This document shows positions 40,461-48,562 of a stretch of 64,000 bases of DNA, piece by piece (within the stretch, counting starts at the first letter, position 1; every line of letters begins with the position of its first letter). The stretch spans positions 186,001 to 250,000 of the forward strand of contig JASGJW010000002.1 of the NCBI GenBank assembly GCA_047601145.1, given 5' to 3'. The notes below the pieces were generated by a model that saw only the letters and a program-made list of their open reading frames with translations, was not told the origin of the DNA and did no database searches. Position numbers and translations under genes: made by a program. The stretch comes from UBA7672 sp047601145 (lineage in GTDB: Bacteria > Pseudomonadota > Alphaproteobacteria > Caulobacterales > Hyphomonadaceae).

Positions 40461-41528
40461 ATGAAACGGATTTTCACGGCATTGCTGGTTGCGCTCTCCG
40501 CCTGTGGCGGAGGAGGGGGAGGCGATAGCGGCGGCGTCATCATCAATCCGCCGCCTCCACCATCGCCCGTGCCGCCGCCTCCGCCGGCACCGCCGCCTCC
40601 GGCGGGCGGGCTGTTCGCCAATCCGCATCCGTGGACGAAGGATGTCTCGGGGCTCGCCAAGTCGTCGCGGAGCGATGCGATCATTGCGGCGTTGAACAGC
40701 ATGGGCGGCTGGGGCGCTGGGAACGAGCTGCGGATCGACTTCACTATTGCGCTTTTGAGCGCCGACGGCGCGACGCCGCGGCGGACGGTGACCGCGCCTT
40801 CGGGCGGATACTGCTATGGCGGGCCGGATTGCGACGCCGTGCCGATGCAGGTTCCGCTGCCCACGGGCGGCAACACCGAGGGCAGCAGCAACTACGCGTG
40901 TGACACGGCCAACAATGACTGCCACGTGCTGGTCTATGAGCGGGACGAGAAGAAGCTCTACGAGCTTTACCAGGCGACGCAGACGTCCGGCGGTTTCACA
41001 TCGTATGCGGCGTTCGTCTGGGACCTGAACAAGCAGTACACGGACGTGCTGCGCGGGGACCAGTGCACGTCGGCGGATGCTGCTGGGTTGCCGATCGCCG
41101 CACTGCTGCCGACGGCGGACGAGGTTGCGAGCGGGACGCTGGGCCATGCGATGCGCTTCATCCTGCCGAACGCGCGCATGAAGCGGCAGGTCTATGTGCG
41201 GCCGGCGACACATGCCGGCGCGCCATCGAGCACGAACGCCAACGCGCCGCCCTATGGGGTGCGGTTCAGGTTGAAGGCGAGCTTCGACGAGACGTCTTAC
41301 ACGGCGAACCAGAAGGTCGTTCTGCGGGCGATGAAGACCTACGGCATGATCCTGTCGGATGGCGGCAACATCGCGCTGACGTTCGCGGACGACAGGCTGT
41401 CGGCGGCGAAATGGTCAAGCCTCGGGATCAATGCCGGCACGTTCGCGTCGATCGGCGTGTCGAATTTCGAGGTGGTCGATCTCGGCGCGGAGATACCGCT
41501 GACGTTCAATTGCGTGCGCGCGCCCTAG
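40461..41528 (+). CDS. Secreted lipoprotein with Pro-rich spacer, uncharacterised family
   Basis: A 355-residue lipoprotein: lipobox LSAC, a glycine run, a proline-rich spacer (PPPPPSPVPPPPPA at about residues 31-47) and a large extracytoplasmic domain. The domain contains DNDCHVLVYERDEKKLYELYQA-type, DQCTSADAAGLPI and GVRFRLKASFD segments. I recall these as hallmarks of a widespread family of secreted proteins of unknown function found in soil and marine bacteria; no enzymatic role is established. Two cysteine pairs are likely (YCYGGPDC, ACDTANNDC). A hairpin overlaps the ribosome-binding site. The stop codon shares a CTAG with the opposite-strand gene. Confidence 0.82.
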   Translation: MKRIFTALLVALSACGGGGGGDSGGVIINPPPPPSPVPPPPPAPPPPAGGLFANPHPWTKDVSGLAKSSRSDAIIAALNSMGGWGAGNELRIDFTIALLSADGATPRRTVTAPSGGYCYGGPDCDAVPMQVPLPTGGNTEGSSNYACDTANNDCHVLVYERDEKKLYELYQATQTSGGFTSYAAFVWDLNKQYTDVLRGDQCTSADAAGLPIAALLPTADEVASGTLGHAMRFILPNARMKRQVYVRPATHAGAPSSTNANAPPYGVRFRLKASFDETSYTANQKVVLRAMKTYGMILSDGGNIALTFADDRLSAAKWSSLGINAGTFASIGVSNFEVVDLGAEIPLTFNCVRAP

Positions 41529-41896
41529 GCCGCCGGCGCCTGTTTCAATCGCTTCACCAGTTCCTGCCTGACCTTCCAAGGTTTGAAGCTGGTGTGGAGG
41601 CGCGAGAGCCAGTGGGAGTTCACGGCGCGGTAGGGTTGGCCGAGGTCGCGTGTAACGGGGAGGATCTTGCGGCCGAGGATGTCGATGACGTGTGCGATCT
41701 CCTCGGGCGAGGCGAAGATGAGTGAGCGGCCGCGATGGTCGATGCACCAGACCGGATAGCCCTTGCCGTGGACAGGCTTCGGCATCGGCGGATCGAAGAC
41801 GGTGGCCTTCCAGTAGGCCGCATCGACGCCTTTGTGGACCCATGGGGTGATGGGGGTTAAGACCGGCTCCGGACGATATTCGATGCGGATCTGCAT
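41525..41896 (-). CDS. Conserved-looking protein of unknown function
   Basis: A 123-residue soluble protein, basic at the C-terminus, with WVHKGVDAAYWKATVFDPP, YPVWCIDHRGRSLIFAS and SRLHTSFKPWKVRQEL segments. It has no signal, membrane helix or recognised motif. Composition is typical of a real protein and the frame is clean. Its ATG is only 14 bases from the ATG of the divergent MmcQ gene, and no ribosome-binding site is visible, so the transcript may be leaderless or the start may lie further inside. Stop overlaps the lipoprotein gene by CTAG. Confidence 0.7.
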   Translation of the reverse strand: MQIRIEYRPEPVLTPITPWVHKGVDAAYWKATVFDPPMPKPVHGKGYPVWCIDHRGRSLIFASPEEIAHVIDILGRKILPVTRDLGQPYRAVNSHWLSRLHTSFKPWKVRQELVKRLKQAPAA

Positions 41897-41910
41897 GGGG
41901 CTGGATCACA

Positions 41911-42279
41911 ATGCCGAAGATGACAGTCAAGCAGGCCGAGCAGAAGCTCATCAAGTTCGCGCTCACTTATCCCGAAGCGGTCCTGGAGCATCCGTGGGGG
42001 CATAACGCCGTCAAGGTGAAGGGCAAGATGTTCGCGACCTTCGGGGGCGAGGCCAATCCGAAAGGCGAGTTCTCGCTGAGCGTAAAGCTGCCGGTGTCAT
42101 CGGAGATGGCGCTGACGCTAAAATGGGTCGAGCCGACCGGATACGGGATGGCGAAGTCGGGCTGGGTCACGGCGCGGCTGAAGTCGGGCGATGACTTCGA
42201 TATCGAGACCATGAAGGGCTGGATCGACCAGAGCTATCGCACGGTCGCGCCCAAGGCGCTGGTAAAAGCGCTCAATTAG
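41911..42279 (+). CDS. MmcQ/YjbR-family protein
   Basis: A 122-residue DUF419 protein (MmcQ/YjbR), complete and similar to the frameshifted copy at 1267. Key segments are KFALTYPEAVLEHPWGHNAVKVKGKMFATFG, LPVSSEMALTLKWVEPTGYGMAKSGWVTARL and FDIETMKGWIDQSYRTVAPKALVKAL. Biochemical function is not established. ATG 41911 or ATG 41920 could be used; neither has a strong site. It overlaps the permease gene tail-to-tail by eight bases. Confidence 0.9.
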   Translation: MPKMTVKQAEQKLIKFALTYPEAVLEHPWGHNAVKVKGKMFATFGGEANPKGEFSLSVKLPVSSEMALTLKWVEPTGYGMAKSGWVTARLKSGDDFDIETMKGWIDQSYRTVAPKALVKALN

Positions 42280-43543
42280 GCGTCGCGACGCGGGCGGCGA
42301 GGGCGTCTGTCGCGGTGGCAGGCGGCGCGTCCGGGTCGCCATCAGGCAACCGCGCCGGTTCGACCTCCACGGTTGTCTTGACCGTGACCGTCTGGTCGTC
42401 CTTCGATGCGCGCACCAGCGGGGCGCCGATAAGAGCTCCGACGACCCGCAGTGGCGGGGTGTGGTCGCAGACGACCTTGAACATGATGAGCAGCGGCAGG
42501 CCGATGACGCCGCCAATGGGCCCCCACATCCAGATCCAGAAACTGACCGTTAGGATGATCGCGAGCGGGTTCAGCGTCATCCGGCGGCCGACGATCGTCG
42601 GCGTGATGAGGTTCGCTTCGAGGAAGCTGATGGCCATGAAGGCGAGCACGGGATAGGCGGCCTGAAGTAGAGTGTCGAAGGTGGCCAGGCCGGCGAGGCC
42701 GAGCAGCGCCATGGTGATGACGGGCCCAAGGAACGGGATGAAGTTGAACAGTGCAGCGAGGCCGCCCCACATCAGGGGCTCGGGCAGGCCAAGCTGCCAG
42801 CAGGCGAGGCCAGTCGCTGTGCCGACGACGACGTTGATGATCGAGAAGGTGACGATGTAACCGGAAACGCGCCGGCTAACATCGCGGAAAACACGCGCCG
42901 CTCGCACGCGCTCCTTCAATGTGGGTTGGAACGCGATGAACTTGATGCGAAATTCCTCGCGCGTGACCAGCAGGAAATAGCAGAGAATGAAGACGAAGCC
43001 AGTCTGCGCGATGGCGATCGGCGCGGAGGCGAGGAGAGACTGGGCGAAGCCTTGCTCCTGCACGACGACTGTGCGTGATGCGGGCGCCGAAGGGGTGGGA
43101 ACGATCTGGAGGCCCTGGACCTCCTTCGAGATGTCGGTGAGGGGTTTCAGGGGCTCCTGCAGCTTGCGGAGCTGGCGTTCGGCGCGCTGGATCGTCTGCG
43201 GCGCATCTTCCATCCAGCGCGAGGCGGGCTCTGCGATGAGGGCGAAGGCGAGGTAAGCGACGCCGCCTGCGATGATCAGCGCCATGAGGGCGGAGATGGG
43301 CCGGGGAATCCAGAACCATTCAATGCGACTGCAGATGGGGCCGAGGATGACGCTGAAGACCAGCGCGACGGCGATCGGCAGCAGGAAGGCCTTGGCAAGC
43401 CAGAGCGCGGCGCAGAGCGCGATGATGGCCAGCACGCTCAGGCAGACCGCCGCGACGAGTTGAGGGTTTCGCTCGACGATCAGAAACGGTTCATGAACCG
43501 GGATCGTTGCGAAGCCTGATGTCCGCCGTTTGCGTCTTGCCAT
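42272..43543 (-). CDS. PerM / AI-2E family permease
   Basis: A 423-residue protein of the AI-2E/PerM transporter family: about eight membrane helices with a periplasmic segment near residues 110-160 and the conserved GLPEPLMWGGLAALFNFIPFLGPVI loop near the sixth helix. Members export small molecules or ions, for example sodium-proton exchange in some, and the AI-2 name is historical. The C-terminal 50 residues are hydrophilic with PDGDPDAPPA. ATG 43543 begins MARRKRRTSG; an upstream TTG at 43570 is less likely. It converges with the MmcQ gene. Confidence 0.9.
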   Translation of the reverse strand: MARRKRRTSGFATIPVHEPFLIVERNPQLVAAVCLSVLAIIALCAALWLAKAFLLPIAVALVFSVILGPICSRIEWFWIPRPISALMALIIAGGVAYLAFALIAEPASRWMEDAPQTIQRAERQLRKLQEPLKPLTDISKEVQGLQIVPTPSAPASRTVVVQEQGFAQSLLASAPIAIAQTGFVFILCYFLLVTREEFRIKFIAFQPTLKERVRAARVFRDVSRRVSGYIVTFSIINVVVGTATGLACWQLGLPEPLMWGGLAALFNFIPFLGPVITMALLGLAGLATFDTLLQAAYPVLAFMAISFLEANLITPTIVGRRMTLNPLAIILTVSFWIWMWGPIGGVIGLPLLIMFKVVCDHTPPLRVVGALIGAPLVRASKDDQTVTVKTTVEVEPARLPDGDPDAPPATATDALAARVATPN

Positions 43544-43825
43544 GTCCTGGTTCCGGGTCCGGGTATGCAACGTGTGGGGGAACTCACGGGTTCCCGCTGT
43601 TGATTGCCATGCGCGCGCCGCCGCTGGGAAGGCAGGCAGCGATTACCTTCATCAAGGGCGGCAGTAGACCGGCTGCGCCGGGTCATGACCCGCACCACTT
43701 TTATTACAAGGTTTCAGGGCAGCTATGGGCTTACGCGCCCTGAAAGTGTCCATATGTCTTCAAAGACTCGTTCACTGGCCGTTCAGGTCAATGGAGCGAG
43801 CCTGATAACAGACGAGGGAATGCCC

Positions 43826-44260
43826 ATGACCCACACCCTGAAAACGATCCTCGCGGCCTGCGCCTCGACGCTTTTCATTGCGGGCTGCTCCACGGCCCCG
43901 ACGGAGACGGCGGAAGCCAAGACGCCCGATCCGCGGCAGGGCGCTGAAGTGAGGAATATCTGCTTCCAGTCCCAGATCCGGAACTGGAAGGCGCTCGATA
44001 ATCGTTCGGTGATCGTCGAGAAGAACTTCAAGGAAGAATACAAGCTCGACCTGATCGGCACCTGCCAGCCGCGGGACGCCTTCACTTCGATCGGCCTGAT
44101 CTCGCGCGTTGGCGGCGGGTCGTGCCTCGAGACGGGCGACAAGCTGGTGACGGACGCGCGCTATAATGACGGCTCGTGCTCCATCCGCCGGATCTATGAG
44201 TGGCACAAGGACGCCGGGAAGGCGCCGGCCGAAAGCGCCGCCACGCCGACAGCAAGCTGA
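43826..44260 (+). CDS. Lipoprotein, DUF6491-like, first of a tandem pair
   Basis: A 144-residue lipoprotein with lipobox IAGC and a compact domain (RNICFQSQIRNWKALDNRSVIVEKN, YKLDLIGTCQPRD, GGSCLETGD, DGSCSIRRIYEW). Four cysteines beyond the lipobox are shared with the next gene, so both are likely disulfide-bonded periplasmic lipoproteins. The pattern resembles the DUF6491 family, stated with caution. GAGG eight bases before ATG 43826 favours that start over ATG 43820. A strong hairpin follows the stop codon. The pair is a clear tandem duplication. Confidence 0.8.
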   Translation: MTHTLKTILAACASTLFIAGCSTAPTETAEAKTPDPRQGAEVRNICFQSQIRNWKALDNRSVIVEKNFKEEYKLDLIGTCQPRDAFTSIGLISRVGGGSCLETGDKLVTDARYNDGSCSIRRIYEWHKDAGKAPAESAATPTAS

Positions 44261-44295
44261 TCGTCACACGCTCTCCTCCGACGTGACGAAAGGAA

Positions 44296-44330
44296 GGTCC
44301 GGGAAGTCTGCTTCCCGGGCCTTTGCTTTT
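44296..44330 (+). terminator. Intrinsic terminator
   Basis: Stem GGTCCGGGAAG / CTTCCCGGGCC (one G-T mismatch) with loop TCTG at 44296-44321, followed by TTTGCTTTTTC. It follows the first lipoprotein of the tandem pair. Confidence 0.85.
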
Positions 44331-44501
44331 TCGGGGGCAGCCCTGCGGTTCGGGCTCTGAAGCCTGATGTCTCCGGTTCTTCTCAAGATTTTCTGACTTT
44401 GCGGGCCCTTCATGAAGCGGCCGCCTGCGATATCTTCTGGACGAGCGTCAGCAGGCTCCTGTCCGTGGCGCGAGGTTGTCATTGCAGAAGGGGGAGTGCC
44501 T

Positions 44502-44975
44502 GTGACTCATGCCATCAAGACCATCATTGCTGTATGCGCTTCGGCGCTTGCGATCACGGCCTGTTCGAGCGCGCCTGTCGAGACTGCGGAAGCCAAGCCC
44601 GACCTTCGCCAGCGCCAGGAAGTGAGAAGCGTCTGCTTCCAGTCGCAGATCAAGGGCTGGCGGCCGAATGATCATCGCTCGCTGATCGTGCACATGAAGT
44701 CGAATGAGGAATACAAGCTGCAACTGATCGGCGCGTGCAATCCACGCGACAATCAGCTGTCGATCGCCTTCATCAATCCGGCTGGCGGCACCTGCGTGCA
44801 GTCCGGCTCCACCCTGACGCTGATGTCCGGTCTACAGCAGACTGCGCCTGACGGCCCGAGAGGCGGCGGCTCCTGCTCGATCGAGAAGATCTATAAGTGG
44901 GATCGGGATGCAGCCGCGAGCTTCGGCGCTTCGTCTCCCACTCCGCTCAGCAGCACAATGGGCGTATCGCGCTAA
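44502..44975 (+). CDS. Lipoprotein, DUF6491-like, second of a tandem pair
   Basis: A 157-residue paralogue of the preceding lipoprotein: the signal (KTIIAVCASALAITAC), SSAPVETAEAKPD linker, SVCFQSQIKGWRPNDHRSLIV, YKLQLIGACNPRD and GSCSIEKIYKWDRD all line up with it. A GTG at 44502 is chosen because GGGGAG lies five to six bases upstream and the signal starts there; an ATG-led frame from 44412 has no such context. Spacing and the terminator between the copies suggest each is expressed separately. It ends before a second terminator. Confidence 0.82.
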   Translation: MTHAIKTIIAVCASALAITACSSAPVETAEAKPDLRQRQEVRSVCFQSQIKGWRPNDHRSLIVHMKSNEEYKLQLIGACNPRDNQLSIAFINPAGGTCVQSGSTLTLMSGLQQTAPDGPRGGGSCSIEKIYKWDRDAAASFGASSPTPLSSTMGVSR

Positions 44976-44995
44976 AATCACACGCCAAAACGAAC

Positions 44996-45028
44996 AAGGC
45001 CCCGGACCTCTGTCCGGGGCCTTTTGCT
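44996..45028 (+). terminator. Intrinsic terminator
   Basis: Perfect twelve-base stem AAGGCCCCGGAC / GTCCGGGGCCTT with loop CTCT at 44996-45023, followed by TTG-rich sequence. It closes the tandem lipoprotein region. Confidence 0.9.
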
Positions 45029-45136
45029 CTGTCGAAAAGATGGGCCGGACGGGCTGCACCTCCGTCCGGCCCCCGGATCGCGATCAAGTTGGACCCAAAG
45101 ACCGCAATCCAGTAACTCAACTAGACCGTCATGGCG

Positions 45137-45502
45137 TTACTGCCAGTATCGCGGCGCTTTGTAGTAGTCGTAGACTTCGTCGCGCAGACCCTCGCCGTCA
45201 CTGCGGGTGAGTTCATCGATCGCGTCGGCAGGGGCCGCCTGTAGCTGCTCCTTCGACATGTTCACCACGTAGCCGTCCTTGCCTTTCTGGTAGTCGAGCG
45301 TTGACCAGGGCAGGGGGTGATACTTCTCATTCATGCCGAGGAAGCCGCCGAAGCCGACGACCGCGAACATGATGTTGTTAGACTGCTTGTCGAGCACGAC
45401 GTCCTCGACTTTGCCGATCTTCTCGCCTGCGCCGTTATAGACGCTGGTGCCGATGACCTTCGAAGCCCGAATTGCGCTTGTGTGTCCTGTTGGCGTGGGC
45501 AT
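45137..45502 (-). CDS. PRC-barrel domain protein
   Basis: A 121-residue soluble protein with a PRC-barrel domain covering about residues 10-80 (IRASKVIGTSVYNGAGEKIGKVEDVVLD, MFAVVGFGGFLG, HPLPWSTLDY). PRC-barrels occur in RimM, photosynthetic reaction centre H subunits and many small stress-related proteins; the stand-alone form has no known catalytic role. GGAGAGG just upstream supports ATG 45502. It is divergent from the PAP2 gene at the left edge of the polysaccharide locus. Confidence 0.9.
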   Translation of the reverse strand: MPTPTGHTSAIRASKVIGTSVYNGAGEKIGKVEDVVLDKQSNNIMFAVVGFGGFLGMNEKYHPLPWSTLDYQKGKDGYVVNMSKEQLQAAPADAIDELTRSDGEGLRDEVYDYYKAPRYWQ

Positions 45503-45619
45503 GACCTCTCCTTTTGCTGGGGTGTGCAGTTCACCAACGCGGGAACCCGTTTGTGGTTGCGACAACTGAACATGTGATGGGAAACAGTCGGCTAGATTCG
45601 CGTTTGCTGCGGAATGACC

Positions 45620-46333
45620 ATGGCGTTTGATCCGAGAAACCTCCCGCGCGCGTTGTGGAGTTTTGTCCGCAGCGAGGCCGTGCTGGTCGCGGCGCTCGCG
45701 ATCATCGCGGCGGCGGTGCTCGCGTTCGCCAGTATCGCGGACGAAATGAGCGAGGGCGACGCGCACGGTTTCGACATGGCTGTGCTGCAGGCGTTGCATC
45801 CCGACGCCGCCAATCCTTCCGATCCCGTCGGCCCGCAATGGATCGACCACGCGGCGGCTGATCTCACCGCACTGGGGAGCGTATCGGTGCTTGCGGCGCT
45901 GTCGATTGGCGCCGCGGGCTTCCTGGCGTTCCATCGTAAATGGATCGAGGCCGCGATCATCGCGATTGCGTTTGGCGGGGGGCTGACGATTAGCCAGGCG
46001 CTGAAGGGCGCGTTCGGACGCGAGAGGCCGCCGGAGGTCTATCGCGCTGCCGAGATCCTGAATGCGAGCTTTCCAAGCGGGCATGCGTTGCTTTCTGCTG
46101 TCGTGTTCCTGACCTTGGGAGCGATGCTGGCGCAGGCGGCCAAGGGGCGGGCGGCGAGGGTCTACGTGATGAGCGTGGCGATCGCGCTGACGCTGCTGGT
46201 AGGCCTCACACGGATCTATCTGGGAGTTCACTGGGCAACCGACGTCCTGGCCGGCTGGGCGGCGGGCGGGGCATGGGCGACGGCCTGCTGGCTCGGCGAA
46301 AGAAGCTTGAAAGCACGGCTGGCTCGCGCTTAA
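45620..46333 (+). CDS. PAP2-superfamily phosphatase, membrane
   Basis: A 237-residue membrane phosphatase with five to six helices and all three PAP2 motifs: KGAFGRERP, PSGH and TRIYLGVHWATD. Such enzymes dephosphorylate lipid phosphates, for example undecaprenyl diphosphate at the outer face of the inner membrane, which recycles the carrier used for polysaccharides. Its position at the left end of the polysaccharide locus supports that role. ATG 45620 with GGAA upstream is chosen; ATG 45614 is also possible. A glycosyltransferase gene follows on the same strand 44 bases later. Confidence 0.9.
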   Translation: MAFDPRNLPRALWSFVRSEAVLVAALAIIAAAVLAFASIADEMSEGDAHGFDMAVLQALHPDAANPSDPVGPQWIDHAAADLTALGSVSVLAALSIGAAGFLAFHRKWIEAAIIAIAFGGGLTISQALKGAFGRERPPEVYRAAEILNASFPSGHALLSAVVFLTLGAMLAQAAKGRAARVYVMSVAIALTLLVGLTRIYLGVHWATDVLAGWAAGGAWATACWLGERSLKARLARA

Positions 46334-46377
46334 CCACTGTCCCGGATTGGCGCGTCGTTTGCAGCCGCGGACCCGTA

Positions 46378-47304
46378 ATGCCGGAAACCATTGTTAACCC
46401 TGTCTCTGTTCGCGACGTGGATGTGTGCGTGTGCACCTTCCGCCGCCCGTCCGTTGCCGATCTGCTGGCGTCGCTCGCAAAGCAGGATCTGCCAGCCGGT
46501 TGGCGCATGCGCGTGATTGTCGCTGACAATGACGACGCGCCCTCTGCAAAGGCGATCGTCGAGCAGGCGTTTACCAAACTTGGGCTGAACGGGACTTATG
46601 TCCATGCCCCGGCGCGGAACATCTCGATCGCGCGCAATGCCTGCCTTGATGCAGCGACCGGTGAACTCCTCGCCTTCGTTGATGACGATGAAATCGCGCG
46701 GCCGGACTGGGTGGCGCGCCTGATTGCGAGCCATGCCGAGACCGGCGCCAATGTCGTTTTCGGAAGGGTCAAGGCGGTTTACGCCGATGATGCGCCGGCC
46801 TGGATGCGCGATGCCGACATGCATTCGACGCCGCCCCCGTTTCGCTGGGGCCGGATCGAGGGCGGCTATACCTGCAACGTGCTGATGAAGCGCGACGTCG
46901 TGGGCGCCATGCGCTTCAACCCGGCGTTCGGCCGCAGTGGCGGTGAGGACACTGTCTTTTTCGGCGACCTGCAGAAGGCCGGCGTGCCGATGGTTTATGC
47001 GGACGATGCGGTGGTCGAAGAGCCTGTGCTTCCTGTGCGCTATGGCTTTGGCTGGATGATCCGGCGCGCGTTTCGTGCGGGCCAGTCGCTTGGCGTTCTC
47101 GAGCGGCGCAGGGGCGTGAAGCCCTGGCAGCAGCTCGTCGTGTCGCCGCCAAAGATCGTCTACTGCTGGCTTGTCGCCTTACTGTCATGCTGGTCGCCGA
47201 GCCGGTGGCGCCGGGCAATGATGCGCGCGCAGCTTCACATCGGCGTCATGGCGACGGCAATTGGAAAGCTTCCGGTCGAACTCTATGGCGGAGCCCATGT
47301 CTGA
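46378..47304 (+). CDS. Family 2 glycosyltransferase
   Basis: A 308-residue glycosyltransferase with a GT-A fold: VDVCVCTFRRPSVADLL start, the metal-binding DDD segment in LAFVDDDEIARPDW near residue 97 and a GEDTVFFGDLQKAG acceptor region. A C-terminal hydrophobic stretch (VYCWLVALLSCW) suggests membrane association. It probably adds a sugar to the lipid-linked repeat unit of the exopolysaccharide. The start at ATG 46378 has only a weak ribosome-binding site; the frame runs further upstream over the PAP2 gene end, which is not used. Confidence 0.88.
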   Translation: MPETIVNPVSVRDVDVCVCTFRRPSVADLLASLAKQDLPAGWRMRVIVADNDDAPSAKAIVEQAFTKLGLNGTYVHAPARNISIARNACLDAATGELLAFVDDDEIARPDWVARLIASHAETGANVVFGRVKAVYADDAPAWMRDADMHSTPPPFRWGRIEGGYTCNVLMKRDVVGAMRFNPAFGRSGGEDTVFFGDLQKAGVPMVYADDAVVEEPVLPVRYGFGWMIRRAFRAGQSLGVLERRRGVKPWQQLVVSPPKIVYCWLVALLSCWSPSRWRRAMMRAQLHIGVMATAIGKLPVELYGGAHV

Positions 47305-47431
47305 CCGTTGCTCGAATGACACGGCGTATCGCGTAAGACACACCCTACCGGGAATACACACACGTAATAGGCGAGTGCGGGTGATTTCGGGCTGTGAGCA
47401 AACGGTAGAGTTTCCGCGGGGAGCTGGGTAG

Positions 47432-48178
47432 ATGGCGGATTTAACCACCTTCAATCAGCCAGTGGCGGCGAAGCCGATCGCGCATTCGCGCGCCGCGCGC
47501 CCCGAAAGGTCGCGCGCTAGGCTGGCCGGAAATTTCACGCTTTGGGCAGGCCTGCTGGCCGGTGCGATCATGTCGCTTGGACCCATCGCGCAGTTCTCAC
47601 TCCATGAAGTCGAAACGGCAACGCTGACGCGGGCGGACGATGCGACCGTCGTCGCCGCGCTCGAACAGGACTGGCCGCATTCAACGTCCGCTGACCGGCT
47701 TGAAACGCTGTCCGAACTCAGCTTGCGCCTTCCAACGCCGGACATGGGCTCGGCCTATGCGGCCGCGCAGCGCACGACGCAGATCGATCCTTCGCGCGCG
47801 TTCGCATGGGCGAACCTGGCGTGGCTGGAGATGAAGCGTTCATCCGGCGCCGTGAGCCCGGCGACAATTGACGCGCTGACGAAATCGATGGATGCCTGCC
47901 CGCTCTGCGATGAAGGGCTGATCCGCTGGCGGTTCAACTTCGTGCTCGCCAACTGGCAGGCGATGCCGGAAGCGGTGCGCCGCCGCGTGTTCGAGCAAGC
48001 GGACCTGCTGCGCTGGAATGGCCCCAACGCGGAATTCCTCGCCGACATGCGCGCCAAGGCTCGTTCGGCCGGCGTGCCGTTTGACGCCTACCGCTCGGCA
48101 GTGAATACGCCAGTGCGCACGTGGGATCTCGGCGCCACGCAGGCGCAGGCAGCTAGCAAGGCGGCCAGCGGAATTTGA
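47432..48178 (+). CDS. Membrane-anchored TPR-like protein of the polysaccharide locus
   Basis: A 248-residue protein with one membrane helix at about residues 36-56 after a basic N-terminus, and an extracytoplasmic helical domain with TPR-like features (SAYAAAQRTTQIDPSRAFAWANLAWLEMKR; CPLCDEGLIRWRFNFVLANW). It has a CPLC pair. GGGGAGCTGG upstream supports ATG 47432. No enzyme motif is seen; its location between a glycosyltransferase and the ParA/ligase operon suggests a role in assembly or polymerisation of the exopolysaccharide. Confidence 0.75.
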   Translation: MADLTTFNQPVAAKPIAHSRAARPERSRARLAGNFTLWAGLLAGAIMSLGPIAQFSLHEVETATLTRADDATVVAALEQDWPHSTSADRLETLSELSLRLPTPDMGSAYAAAQRTTQIDPSRAFAWANLAWLEMKRSSGAVSPATIDALTKSMDACPLCDEGLIRWRFNFVLANWQAMPEAVRRRVFEQADLLRWNGPNAEFLADMRAKARSAGVPFDAYRSAVNTPVRTWDLGATQAQAASKAASGI

Positions 48179-48196
48179 CGCCTTCAGTAGACGGTT

Positions 48197-48562
48197 CTAG
48201 AACACAGAACTCTTGCGTTCGTGCACTTTCGCGGATGCGCGGCTATGCAGCATTTCTACGAGTTGTTCAGCCGTCTTGCCGTTCATGTCGATGCGCGTCG
48301 CGAGATTGTGGTCCTTGAGGACGCGCTTGATCTCGTTGAGTTTCATCGAGCCAAAGACTGACATGAAAGTGGCCTTGGACCCGCTCGCGAGCGCGTAGGG
48401 ATTTGCGATCTCCGATTTGGCGGCATCGTCGAAGACGACGTTGCCGCCCAGCGCCTTTACGAGCCTTGCGGCAAGCGTCGGGTTGGAGCGCACCTCGGCG
48501 CGCAGCTCGTCGAAGAAACGGTCGAGATACTCGACCGGGCTCAATCCCGGACCTTCACCCAT
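48197..48562 (-). CDS. Small helical protein coupled to the ParA gene
   Basis: A 121-residue protein with no recognised domain. The N-terminal half looks helical (SPVEYLDRFFDELRAEVRSNPTLAARLVKALGG), with a conserved-looking YALASGSKATF motif and a basic C-terminus. Its start lies inside the ParA gene, an overlap of 22 bases, so the two are surely translated together. Partner proteins that regulate ParA-type ATPases are often small and encoded directly after them, so this is a candidate ParA partner or adaptor; that is an inference from position only. Confidence 0.75.
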   Translation of the reverse strand: MGEGPGLSPVEYLDRFFDELRAEVRSNPTLAARLVKALGGNVVFDDAAKSEIANPYALASGSKATFMSVFGSMKLNEIKRVLKDHNLATRIDMNGKTAEQLVEMLHSRASAKVHERKSSVF

